Positions 7,424 through 14,707 of a stretch of 22,645 bases of DNA are shown one piece after another (the stretch's first letter is position 1; each line of letters begins with the position of its first letter). The stretch is from assembly GCA_016210375.1 (NCBI GenBank), contig JACQUH010000082.1, forward strand, positions 1 to 22,645, in the 5' to 3' direction. Below the pieces are notes generated by a model. That model made no database searches. It had not been told where the DNA came from and saw only the letters and a program-made list of their open reading frames with translations. The position numbers and the translations under genes are program-made. Origin of the DNA: Chloroflexota bacterium (lineage in GTDB: Bacteria > Chloroflexota > Dehalococcoidia > Lucifugimonadales > JACPCL1).

Positions 7424-7540
7424 CGTTGTTCATGGCTCTGGCAACAGCCTTACAGTCCACCTCTTTGCGCACCAATTGGTTGCAGAAGTATGACCCAGAT
7501 TTTAGCATAAGGAGCTATCTCAAAACCTCTTTGCTACCGC

Positions 7541-7836
7541 CCCCTTATGGTCATGAACAATTAACTTGCGCCCTCCTTGTCATTCTGAGGGGAGGCCTAT
7601 GCAATTGGCCCGACCGAATGAATCTCCCACCAGGAGAGATTCTCCGCTGCGCTCCGCTTGCTCCGAATCTTTCATGCCAGTAGCCACTGGCACCCTCAAA
7701 GATGAAAATGAGACGCCCGACCTGACCCCCGGGCCCCTTCCCGCACAGGGAGAGGGGGATAAGAGGGGTGAGGTCTATTTTGGTAGCAATGACAAGATAA
7801 GAAGACTCTTTATGTAGTTCATGACCTTCAGGCTGG
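7541..7836. repeat. Family I element, copy E, interrupted by a family II repeat
   Basis: CCTTATGGTCATGAAC (7543-7558) and GTTCATGACCTTCAGG (7817-7832) match as inverted repeats at 14 of 16 positions. Between them lie a family II segment (about 7579-7680) and a right half CCTGACCCCCGGGCC...GAGGGGGATAAGAGGGG. The copy is longer than D by about the size of the insert, which suggests nesting. Copies D and E stand side by side in the gap 7113-8102, which otherwise holds a promoter, a leader hairpin and no gene. Confidence 0.7.
7579..7680. repeat. Family II dispersed repeat, copy 2 (degenerate)
   Basis: It begins GTCATTCTGAGGGGAGGCC and continues GGCCCGACCGAATGAATC, the same order as the segment at 20862-20915 and the inverse of 18990-19039. 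The far inverted end CTCAGAATGAC is not preserved. It sits inside family I copy E. Confidence 0.5.
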
Positions 7837-7940
7837 GGTAGAAGACAACATTCTGAGATAGTTGCTAAGTGGGGCCCTCCACCCCCTTGAGGACCCCCAG
7901 GCGGAAGGCCCGCGCCACTGTCGCCCGGCGGCCTGCCTCC

Positions 7941-7971
7941 CTGACGTTTCTTCGTCCCCCTGCGTTACAAT
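7941..7971 (+). promoter_or_regulatory. Possible promoter of the exporter operon
   Basis: TACAAT at 7966-7971 is a good -10 box. CTGACG at 7941-7946 is a poor -35 at 19 bases. It would start a leader of about 125 bases before the adaptor gene. Confidence 0.35.
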
Positions 7972-7990
7972 AGTGGGACTTTACGTGATT

Positions 7991-8021
7991 CCTGCCCTGG
8001 AAGCAACCTGCCTTGGGCAGG
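7991..8021 (+). terminator. Leader hairpin followed by a T-rich run, possible attenuator
   Basis: CCTGCCC (7991-7997) can pair with GGGCAGG (8015-8021). A second CCTGCC at 8007-8012 competes for the same GGCAGG with a three-base loop. GTCTCTTTTGTTTT follows directly, as in intrinsic terminators. The structure lies between the probable promoter and the adaptor start, so attenuation is possible but unproven. Confidence 0.4.
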
Positions 8022-8102
8022 GTCTCTTTTGTTTTCATGGAGTAACCCCAAAACGCTGTTACAGTTCTTGCAGGCAGCCGGAGAGTGCAAGGGGAGTTTC
8101 TC

Positions 8103-10394
8103 ATGACCGACATCCTCGCCCTGTTCAGGTCCCTCAGAGTGTGGCACCTTGCCGCGCTGGCCCTGGTGGCCGTGGTGAGCGCCGGCGGCGGCTATTGGGC
8201 CTATACCACCGTCAGCGCTGCCGGGCAACCCTCACTGGCCAAGAGCCAACAACTGATCCCGGTTACCCTTGGCAACCTGGTAAACCAGGTCTCCACCAGT
8301 GGCAGCCTCCTGTTTTCCACCAAGGAGACCCTCACCTTTAGCACCGCGGGCACCGTGGCCGAGGTGCTGGTGAAGAACGGGCAGCAGGTGGAAAAGGACC
8401 AGCCTCTGGCCAGGCTGGACGCCCCCACCATGACCTCCTTGGAGAAAACGGTAGCCCAGGCCAGGGTCAATTTGCGCAACGCCCAGGATGCCCTGGAGCG
8501 GGCCAAGACTCCTTCGGCCCAGGCGATAGCTCAGGCCCAGGCCGGCGCGGCCATCGCGAAGGTGGCCCTGCGCAACGCTCAAGACGCCCTGGAGAAGATC
8601 AAGGCTCCCTCGGACCAGGCAGTCGCCCAGGCCCAGGCGGGCTTGGCCAATGCAAAGGTGGCCCTGCGCAACGCCCAGAACGCCCTGGACACCCTCGCCA
8701 GTAGCTACAACGCCGACGCAGTGGCCAAAGCCCAGGCACAAGGAGATGCCGCCGCCCTCAACCTGGCCAATACGCAACAGGCGGCTGCCCTGGCCCGCCA
8801 GGACGGTGCAAGCAAAGTGCAGGCAGCCCAGGACGCCCTGACCCCCTCTCAAAAGGCCTACCAGGATGTGTATTCCAAATGGCTGGGCATCACCGCGACA
8901 CCCGCAGAAGCAAGCTTGCCTCCGCAAACGCTCCTGGATTCCTGGGGCGTCAATCTGGAATCTCTCTTCAGCCCCCAACAGCGGTTCCAGGATATGGGCC
9001 AGTGGATCAATACCCAGGGGCCACCGGCCAATGACCCCACCACTCCCTGGAGCGAGCCGGTGATCTACAACTGGCTCAACTTCTACCCTGTGGGGATTGC
9101 GGCATTCTGCGACAACGTCGTTAGCCCTCAGCAGGGGGCGTGCCTTCAGAAAGAGATGGACGATGCGTGGAACGCCATGCAGACGCAGCAGGCCAACCTT
9201 GCTACGATGCAGAATACAGTCGCCACAAGCAACGCCAGGCAGGACTCCCTGGTCTCCCAGGCCCAGAGCACCCTGGAGGCGACCCAGCAGGCCCTGGCCA
9301 CCTTGAAGGCTGGCCCTGATCCCCTGGACGTTGACGCCAAGACCCGAGGGATAGCGGTAGCCCAGGCCAATCTGACCCAAACCCAGGCGGACCTGGCGAC
9401 CCTCCTGGCTGGCCCCGACCCCATAGACGTGGATGCCAAGGCCCAGGCAGTGGTGGTGGCGGAAGCCAACCTGTCCCAGGCCCAGGCCGACCTGGCGACC
9501 CTCCTGGCTGGCCCCGACCCCATAGACGTGGATGCCAAGGCCCAGGCAGTGGTGGTGGCGGAAGCCAACCTGTCCCAGGCCCAGGCCGACTTGGCGACCC
9601 TCCTGGCTGGCTCCGACGCCCTGGACGCGGAGCTCAGGGAGAAGGACGTGGCCTCCTCCCAGGCGGCCCTGGACACCGCTCTCCAGAGGCTGGATGGAGC
9701 TACCATCAAGTCCCCGCTGGCGGGTATCGTTGCCGTTGTGAACATCGTCGCTGGTCAGAACGTAAGCGCCTCCACCCAGGCGGTGCAGGTGGTAGACCCC
9801 ACCCTGGTGGAGATGAATGGCAACGTGAACGAGGTGGATGTCCTATTCGTTCGCGAGGGCACGTCAGCGGCCGTCACGATGGACGCCCTGCCGGGCCAGA
9901 CCCTCAATGGCACGGTGACGTACGTTTCATCCGGCGCTAGCACCCAGCAGGGCGTGGTCTCCTATCCCGTCTCTATCCAGCTCCAGGTACCCGCGGGTAT
10001 CCAGCTCCGGGAGGGACTTAGCGCCACCGCCAACATCGTGATCCGAGAAGAGAGCAACGTGCTGCTGGTGCCCAATCAGGCCATCTACGGGAGCTTCCAG
10101 CAGCCCACCGTGAAAGTCATGAACAACGGGAAGGTTGTGGAGCGGACTGTCACCCTGGGCAACACGGACGACTTCTGGGTAGTGGTGAAGGATGGGTTGG
10201 CCCAGGGCGATAAGGTGGTGCTGGAGACGACCCAGGCTACCGCCTCCGGCCAAATTCAGTTCCGCACGGGAGGCTTCCCTGGCCAGGGCGGGGCGAGTAG
10301 CTTTACGGTCATAGGGGCTCCCCAGACTGGCGGCCAGCGGCAAGCGGTCACTAGCGGCGCGGGGGCCAACCGCAACGCGAACCAGAACCGGTAG
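8103..10394 (+). CDS. Periplasmic-adaptor-like (HlyD/MacA family) subunit of an ABC exporter
   Basis: The 763-residue protein starts at the ATG with AAGGGGAG seven bases upstream; a GTG at 8085 is less likely. A membrane anchor spans about 13-33. A lipoyl-type half follows (GTVAEVLVKNGQQVEKDQPLA). Then comes a very long Ala/Gln-rich coiled coil, and a second lipoyl half (GATIKSPLAGIVAVV) with beta-barrel sequence to the end. The coiled coil is interrupted at about residues 247-356 by a Pro/Trp-rich, apparently globular insert with two Cys. It is also lengthened by repeats of GPDPIDVDAKAQAVVVAEAN type, two of them identical in DNA. In MacAB systems the adaptor links the permease to TolC; no TolC-like gene is present here. 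It is followed seven bases later by the ATPase gene, so one operon is likely. Substrate is unknown. Confidence 0.9.
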   Translation: MTDILALFRSLRVWHLAALALVAVVSAGGGYWAYTTVSAAGQPSLAKSQQLIPVTLGNLVNQVSTSGSLLFSTKETLTFSTAGTVAEVLVKNGQQVEKDQPLARLDAPTMTSLEKTVAQARVNLRNAQDALERAKTPSAQAIAQAQAGAAIAKVALRNAQDALEKIKAPSDQAVAQAQAGLANAKVALRNAQNALDTLASSYNADAVAKAQAQGDAAALNLANTQQAAALARQDGASKVQAAQDALTPSQKAYQDVYSKWLGITATPAEASLPPQTLLDSWGVNLESLFSPQQRFQDMGQWINTQGPPANDPTTPWSEPVIYNWLNFYPVGIAAFCDNVVSPQQGACLQKEMDDAWNAMQTQQANLATMQNTVATSNARQDSLVSQAQSTLEATQQALATLKAGPDPLDVDAKTRGIAVAQANLTQTQADLATLLAGPDPIDVDAKAQAVVVAEANLSQAQADLATLLAGPDPIDVDAKAQAVVVAEANLSQAQADLATLLAGSDALDAELREKDVASSQAALDTALQRLDGATIKSPLAGIVAVVNIVAGQNVSASTQAVQVVDPTLVEMNGNVNEVDVLFVREGTSAAVTMDALPGQTLNGTVTYVSSGASTQQGVVSYPVSIQLQVPAGIQLREGLSATANIVIREESNVLLVPNQAIYGSFQQPTVKVMNNGKVVERTVTLGNTDDFWVVVKDGLAQGDKVVLETTQATASGQIQFRTGGFPGQGGASSFTVIGAPQTGGQRQAVTSGAGANRNANQNR
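9392..9589 (+). repeat. Perfect 99-bp tandem duplication inside the adaptor gene
   Basis: Bases 9392-9490 and 9491-9589 are identical as read, and both boundaries fall at a codon-preserving spacing of 33 residues. Related but diverged units lie on both sides. The duplication keeps the frame and lengthens the coiled coil, and it would be prone to slippage. Confidence 0.9.
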
Positions 10395-10401
10395 CATTGC
10401 C

Positions 10402-11088
10402 ATGATAGAGCTGGACAACGTCACCAAGGTGTACCGGATCGGTAAGGTGGAGGTGCACGCCCTGCGGGGCGTCAGCCTGTCCATTGGCGATGGGGAGATG
10501 CTGGCCATCATGGGGCCTTCAGGCTCGGGCAAGTCCACCCTCATGAATATCCTGGGGTGCCTGGACGTGCCAACCTCTGGCAACTACGTCCTGGAAGGTC
10601 AGGACGTGAGTCGCCTGAGCGATGACCGTCTGGCAGAGATCCGCCAGCGAAAGATAGGCTTCGTTTTTCAGACGTACAACCTGCTGCCCCGGGCCACTGC
10701 CCTGGCGAACGTGGAATTGCCGCTGCTCTATGGCAGCGGGCGGGACAAGTCTCGCCGGGCCAAAGAAGCCCTAGCCAAGGTGAGCCTAGCCGACCGAATC
10801 ACCCATCGCCCCACGGAGCTGTCCGGGGGACAGCAGCAGCGGGTGGGCATCGCGCGGGCCCTGGTCAAGAGCCCCGCCATCCTCCTGGCCGACGAGCCGA
10901 CGGGCAACCTGGACAGCGCCTCCAGCGCGGAGATCCTGGCCCTCCTCCGGGGCCTCAACCGTGACGAGGGCTTGACGGTGATTGTTGTCACCCACGAGGC
11001 GGACATCGCTGCCCAGACCCAGCGGGTCATCTCCATGCTGGATGGCCGGGTGGTCGGCGACCATCCGGTGAAGGAGCAGGGAGCATGA
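10402..11088 (+). CDS. ABC transporter ATPase, MacB/LolD-like
   Basis: The 228-residue nucleotide-binding subunit is complete. Walker A GPSGSGKST carries Lys44, the Q-loop is Gln90 in FQTYNLLP, and the signature LSGGQQQRVGIARAL begins at 140. Walker B is ILLADEP with Glu165, and the H-loop His198 lies in VVTHE. The spacing and the FQTYNLLPRATALANVELPL segment are typical of the MacB/LolD/FtsE group that pairs with four-helix FtsX-type permeases. It hydrolyses ATP on the cytoplasmic face to drive the permease encoded next. The start ATG lies seven bases after the adaptor stop, and the gene overlaps the permease gene by four bases (ATGA), so the three are translationally linked. Confidence 0.96.
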   Translation: MIELDNVTKVYRIGKVEVHALRGVSLSIGDGEMLAIMGPSGSGKSTLMNILGCLDVPTSGNYVLEGQDVSRLSDDRLAEIRQRKIGFVFQTYNLLPRATALANVELPLLYGSGRDKSRRAKEALAKVSLADRITHRPTELSGGQQQRVGIARALVKSPAILLADEPTGNLDSASSAEILALLRGLNRDEGLTVIVVTHEADIAAQTQRVISMLDGRVVGDHPVKEQGA

Positions 11089-12335
11089 CCATCCTGGCCG
11101 TCATACAAACAGCCCTCGCCTCCGTGGGGGCAAACAAGCTGCGGGCCGGCCTTACGTTGCTGGGTATTGTCATCGGCGTCGCCGCCGTGATTTCCCTCAT
11201 GTCAATAGGGCGGGGCGCCCAGCAGACCATCACCTCCCGCATATCCGCCCTGGGCACAAACCTCCTCTTCGTGCGGCCAGGCTCCTCCACCCAGGGTGGT
11301 GTGAGCGGAGGCCAGGGCAGCGCCGCCACCCTGACTCTTCAGGACGCTGGCGCGCTGGTAGACCCTCTGTTTGCCCCCGCGGTAGCCGCCGTGGCCCCGG
11401 AGATTGGGGCAACCGCCCAGATCGTGGCAGGCAGAGAGAACACCTTCACCCAGGTGCGGGGCGTCACGCCGGAGTACCAGTCCGTCCGCAATTTCCCTCT
11501 GGCATTAGGAGAGTTCATCTCGCCCGCCCATGTCCAGAATGCTTCCCTGGTGGCGGTGCTGGGGTCCAATACCGCGCAGACCCTCTTTGGCTTCCGGGAC
11601 CCTGTAGGCCAGACGGTGCGGATCCGGGGAGTGCAGTTCACGGTGATTGGCGTGCTGCAAAGCAAGGGGGGCAGCGCCCTGGGCAACCAGGACGACCAGG
11701 TCCTGGTACCCATTACCACTGCTTACTACCGCCTGGCCAACCAGCGCACTACCCAGGGCGGCGTCACCGTCCAGAACATCAACGTTCAGGCCACCAGCGA
11801 AGGCCAGATGGACGATGCCGTGCAGCAGATAGCCACCGTGCTGCGCCTGCGCCATCGCATCACCAGCACCTACGATGACGACTTCACCATCAGCAGCCAG
11901 CAAGAGGCCCTCCAGACCCTTCAGGACACCACCAACACCTTCGTGGTGTTCCTGGGCGCTATCGCCGGCATTTCCCTTCTGGTCGGCGGCATTGGCGTCA
12001 TGAACATCATGCTGGTGTCGGTGACGGAGCGCACGCGGGAGATCGGCATCCGCAAGGCCATGGGGGCCAAGCGGCGGGACATACTGCTCCAGTTCCTCTC
12101 CGAGGCGACGATTTTGACCCTGGGCGGCGGCATTCTTGGGGTGGCCCTGGGCTTGGGCGTCTCGCGCTTCATCAACGGCAAGAGCCTGGCAACCCAGACC
12201 TTCACCACTGCTTTCAGCGGCGATATCGCGGTGCTGGCCCTGGTGGTGTCGGCTGCCATTGGCCTCTTCTTCGGCATCTACCCGGCCATGCGGGCCGCGC
12301 GCTTGCACCCGATAGAGGCGCTGCGCCATGAGTGA
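11085..12335 (+). CDS. ABC transporter permease, MacB/FtsX family
   Basis: The 416-residue protein has the standard order for this family. One N-terminal membrane helix (about 20-42, RAGLTLLGIVIGVAAVISLM) is followed by a ~230-residue extracytoplasmic MacB-type domain. Three C-terminal helices lie near 285-313, 340-360 and 375-395. The cytoplasmic coupling segment ERTREIGIRKAMGAKRRDI between helices 2 and 3 is diagnostic and contacts the ATPase. The extracytoplasmic part begins with GRGAQQTITSRISALGTNLL, as in MacB. Unlike E. coli MacB, the ATPase is a separate chain. With the adaptor and ATPase it would form a mechanotransmission-type exporter. Peptides, lipoproteins, macrolides or glycolipids are all possible cargo. 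Confidence 0.95.
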   Translation: MTILAVIQTALASVGANKLRAGLTLLGIVIGVAAVISLMSIGRGAQQTITSRISALGTNLLFVRPGSSTQGGVSGGQGSAATLTLQDAGALVDPLFAPAVAAVAPEIGATAQIVAGRENTFTQVRGVTPEYQSVRNFPLALGEFISPAHVQNASLVAVLGSNTAQTLFGFRDPVGQTVRIRGVQFTVIGVLQSKGGSALGNQDDQVLVPITTAYYRLANQRTTQGGVTVQNINVQATSEGQMDDAVQQIATVLRLRHRITSTYDDDFTISSQQEALQTLQDTTNTFVVFLGAIAGISLLVGGIGVMNIMLVSVTERTREIGIRKAMGAKRRDILLQFLSEATILTLGGGILGVALGLGVSRFINGKSLATQTFTTAFSGDIAVLALVVSAAIGLFFGIYPAMRAARLHPIEALRHE

Positions 12336-12363
12336 GGAACTATCTCAAGACAGCCTCTTCTCA

Positions 12364-12586
12364 CCCCAGCCTGAAGGCTGGGGCATGATGCCGCCCCGTT
12401 ATGGTGGGTAACCAATTAAACTGACAATCGCCGTTTCTCCCCTTTCCTCCTAGGGAAGGGGACGGGGGTGAGGTTCATCCTCTCCCACTGTGTCCCCCTT
12501 CCCGTTCGGGAAGGGGGAGCCAGAGGGGGTTAGGTTATTTAGTCAACGACCACAAGGCTGGGACATGACGCCGCACCCTAAACGGT
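12364..12586. repeat. Family I element, copy F, with flanking hairpin
   Basis: CCCCAGCC (12364-12371) and GGCTGGGG (12376-12383) form an 8-bp hairpin 28 bases after the permease stop. Next come CCCCGTTATGGTGGG, a pair of C-run/G-run stems (one TTCCCGTTCGGGAA), and a right end GGGGGTTAGGTTATTTAGTC...GACCACAAGGCTG. GGCTGGG-CATGA-GCCGC occurs in direct orientation at both edges. No long central hairpin is present. It fills the gap 12336-12638, which has no gene. Confidence 0.65.
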
Positions 12587-12638
12587 TCGGCGCAGCGGCA
12601 TTCTGAGATGGTTACAAAACAAAGCGGGAGGAAACACC

Positions 12639-13256
12639 GTGCAGACCAAAGCCTTCGTCGCGCTGCTTATCGTTCTTGTGGTGTGGGGCGGGACCGTAGG
12701 AGCGGCCTTTGCCGGCGGCGTCGCCATGGGCAAGGGCAAGGCAGAGGGGTCAGCTACTCCGGTGGTGGCTCCCCGGCCCAGCCCCACTCCTCAGGCCCAG
12801 GCGACAGGGCAAACCCCGGGAGGGGGACCAGGTTTCTTCCAGGGACAGGATGGCGCGCCCCTGAGCCAGGACCAGTTGGACCAGCTCCGCCAGCAGTTCC
12901 AGAACCGCCAGGGTGCGGGCGGCGGAGCCCAGGCCAGCAGCACCCCGGGAGCCGGTGGGTCCGGCGCGCTGCTGGGTCGCGGCGGGTTGGCGGGCATCGT
13001 GGACAGGATTGAGGGCAGCACCATTACCATCACGACGGCCCAGGGGCCTCTGACAGCTAAGATCGGCACGAACACCACGGTAGAGGTGATCGCCACGGGC
13101 ACGCTCGCCAGCGTGACAGCGGGCGCACGGGTCCAGGTCACCGGCCAGCGCGACGCCGACGGCACGCTCCAGGCCCGCACGATCACGGTCGTTCCAGAGA
13201 GCCTGGCAGGGCTGCTGGGCAATCCAGGGGGGCGCGCTGGCGGAACCGGCCAGTAG
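12639..13256 (+). CDS. Secreted or anchored DUF5666-like protein
   Basis: The 205-residue protein starts at GTG 12639, with GGGAGG seven bases upstream. Residues 5-26 form a signal peptide or anchor ending near AAFAGG; no lipobox Cys is seen. A low-complexity Pro/Gly/Gln linker covers about 30-110. A C-terminal beta domain (about 115-195) reads GIVDRIEGSTITITT...TTVEVIATGTLASVTAGARVQV.G..DADGTLQARTITV. The order G-x-V-x-x-I-x-G-s-x-I-T, then a 'G-x-x-V-x-V-x-G' strand and 'G-T-L-x-A-R-x-I-x-V', is that of DUF5666-type OB-like domains. Role is unknown. It follows the exporter genes on the same strand after 303 bases of repeat DNA, so a functional link is plausible but not shown. A terminator-like hairpin follows. 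Confidence 0.8.
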   Translation: MQTKAFVALLIVLVVWGGTVGAAFAGGVAMGKGKAEGSATPVVAPRPSPTPQAQATGQTPGGGPGFFQGQDGAPLSQDQLDQLRQQFQNRQGAGGGAQASSTPGAGGSGALLGRGGLAGIVDRIEGSTITITTAQGPLTAKIGTNTTVEVIATGTLASVTAGARVQVTGQRDADGTLQARTITVVPESLAGLLGNPGGRAGGTGQ

Positions 13257-13306
13257 GACCTCCCATCTATGGAAGGAGCGTAGGCTGTACCAGCGCGAAG
13301 GTTAAA

Positions 13307-13362
13307 GTGAGGGCCAGGAACGGCATACTCGCGGTGTGCCCCTCCTGGCCCTCACACTGTTT
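13307..13362. terminator. Hairpin terminator after the DUF5666-like gene
   Basis: GTGAGGGCCAGGA (13307-13319) pairs perfectly with TCCTGGCCCTCAC (13343-13355), 13 bp with a 23-base loop. ACTGTTTT follows on the plus strand and AAA precedes the left arm. It stands 50 bases after the stop codon. The loop is long for an intrinsic terminator, so efficiency is uncertain. Confidence 0.6.
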
Positions 13363-13405
13363 TGAGGATTGGTGAACCTACCCCAAAATGGCTTTCTGTA
13401 CCCCC

Positions 13406-13522
13406 GGCTGATGGTCTTGTAAGAGATGACCTAACCTTCCTGGGTCCCTCTTCCCCCTGGGGAAAGGAGGGACTGGTCAACGTGAGAATCTGGGCACGGC
13501 AGAGCCGTGCCCAGATTCTCAC
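13406..13522. repeat. Family I element, copy G, abutting the SDR promoter
   Basis: The left end GGCTGATGGTCTTGT leads to ATGACCTAACC and TTCCCCCTGGGGAAAGG. The central hairpin pairs 13482-13500 with 13504-13522, a perfect 19 bp with loop AGA. The usual G-rich right half is missing; the sequence runs straight into a probable -10 box. Together with the terminator this accounts for the gap 13257-13581. Confidence 0.72.
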
Positions 13523-13544
13523 AACAATGCCCCTTCTCCTGTTG

Positions 13545-13550
13545 TATGAT
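13545..13550 (+). promoter_or_regulatory. Possible -10 box for the SDR / folC / fabF genes
   Basis: TATGAT lies 31 bases before the TTG start at 13582, leaving room for a ~25-base leader with a ribosome-binding site. No good -35 is visible, because the hairpin of copy G occupies that position. Confidence 0.4.
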
Positions 13551-13581
13551 TGAGGAGTACGCCATCCTCTGGGAGGCTCCT

Positions 13582-14535
13582 TTGGCGAGGGTTGTGGTGA
13601 CAGGGGCTACGGGCTTCGTGGGCCGGCACGTGGTCAAGGCCTTGCTCCAGCGCGGTCACACCGTGCGTGCGGTGGGACGCAGCCAGGGGCGGGAAGGCGT
13701 CGTCGCCGCCCAGGGCGTGGAAGTTGTCTACGCCGACGTGGCGGACCCCGCCTCCTGGAAGGCGGCCATGGAGGGGGCCGAGGCTGTCGTCCACCTGGTG
13801 GCCATCATCCGGGAGCGACGGGGCATGACCTTTGACTCCATCAACCACCAGGGCGCGGCTCATGTGGCCTCGGCAGCCAGAGAGGCGGGCGTCCGCGCCT
13901 TCCTCCACCTCAGCGCCCTGGGCGTCCAGGACAACTCGGACTTCCCGTACCTGCGCTCCAAGTGGCAGGGCGAGCAGGCTGTGGCCCAGAGCGGCGTGCC
14001 GTATACTATCCTGCGCAGCTCCCTGGTCTTCGGGCCGGGCGACGAGTTCATCAACACCCTGGCAGGCGTGGTCAAGGCCTTCCCCCTTGTCCCCGTGGCA
14101 GGCGATGGCCGCGCCCGGTTCCAGCCCATCCACGTTGACGACGTGGCCCGCTGCATCGCCGATGCCCTGGACCGGGAGGAGCTGCGGGGCAAGACACTGG
14201 AGCTGGGCGGGCCGGAGCAGTTGACCTATGACGGGATCATAGACTCCATTGCTCTCACCTACTTCCTCCAGCGGTGGAAGCTGCACGTACCCATACCTAT
14301 CATGAGGGCGCTGGTGTGGCTCATGGAGCTGCTGCTGCCCAACCCGCCCATTACCATGCACCAGCTCAACATGCTGGCCGTGGACAACGTAGCGGAGCCG
14401 GGCGTGGTGCAGGAGCTCTTCGGCTTCACCCCGAGGCCGTTACACGGTAACATAGACTATATCAAACGCATCACCTTTCCGGACGCCTACCGGATCGCCC
14501 TGGGATTCATGCCCAGGCATATACGGGACCACTGA
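13582..14535 (+). CDS. NAD(P)-binding SDR protein, NDUFA9-like (atypical SDR)
   Basis: The 317-residue protein begins at TTG 13582, preceded by GGGAGG with a five-base gap. This places the Rossmann motif TGATGFVG at residues 7-14, as usual for the family. In-frame GTG 13507 and ATG 13546 lie inside the hairpin or the probable -10 box. The dinucleotide-binding fold continues with VHLVAIIRERRGMTFDSINHQG. YLRSK supplies a Y-x-x-x-K pair, followed by GVPYTILRSSLVFGPGDEFIN, characteristic of the complex I NDUFA9 / atypical SDR group. No membrane helix is clear, although LVWLMELLLPNPP near residue 245 is hydrophobic. Roles in this group range from quinone-related and sugar-related enzymology to complex I assembly; the substrate cannot be read here. 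It is first in a same-strand series with folC and fabF. Confidence 0.87.
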   Translation: MARVVVTGATGFVGRHVVKALLQRGHTVRAVGRSQGREGVVAAQGVEVVYADVADPASWKAAMEGAEAVVHLVAIIRERRGMTFDSINHQGAAHVASAAREAGVRAFLHLSALGVQDNSDFPYLRSKWQGEQAVAQSGVPYTILRSSLVFGPGDEFINTLAGVVKAFPLVPVAGDGRARFQPIHVDDVARCIADALDREELRGKTLELGGPEQLTYDGIIDSIALTYFLQRWKLHVPIPIMRALVWLMELLLPNPPITMHQLNMLAVDNVAEPGVVQELFGFTPRPLHGNIDYIKRITFPDAYRIALGFMPRHIRDH

Positions 14536-14582
14536 AAAGCAAGCTGAGAGCAATGCATATGGCTAGCGTGCCCTTTCGCTGC

Positions 14583-14700
14583 CGTTTGACCCTCACCCTT
14601 GCCCTCTCCCTTGAAGGGAGAGGGGAGTTTTCTTTGTGGAGGAAGGTGTCTGCCTTCGGCAGACACCTTCCTCCACAAGTTCTCTTGGGGGAGGGGAGGT
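14583..14700. repeat. Family I-like element, copy H, with the longest hairpin
   Basis: GACCCTCACCCTTGCCCTCTC and CTTGAAGGGAGAGGGGAG form the C-run/G-run part. The central hairpin then pairs 14634-14654 with 14658-14678: 21 bp without mismatch, loop TTC. GGGGGAGGGGAGG closes the copy and also serves as the ribosome-binding region of folC. The terminal TATGGTC motif is not evident, so membership is by layout. Confidence 0.6.
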
Positions 14701-14707
14701 TCGGACT

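Noticed and set aside
7339..8341. Three plus-strand open frames of 83-159 residues between the GYD gene and the adaptor
   Set aside because: They run through the repeat copies D and E and the leader, with no ribosome-binding site or motif.
8232..9380. 382-residue minus-strand open frame inside the adaptor gene
   Set aside because: Antisense to the repetitive adaptor; its own repeats simply mirror those of the true gene.
14636..14707. Earlier ATG start for folC
   Set aside because: It lies inside the 21-bp hairpin and would add 24 residues foreign to the family; GTG 14708 follows a strong ribosome-binding site.
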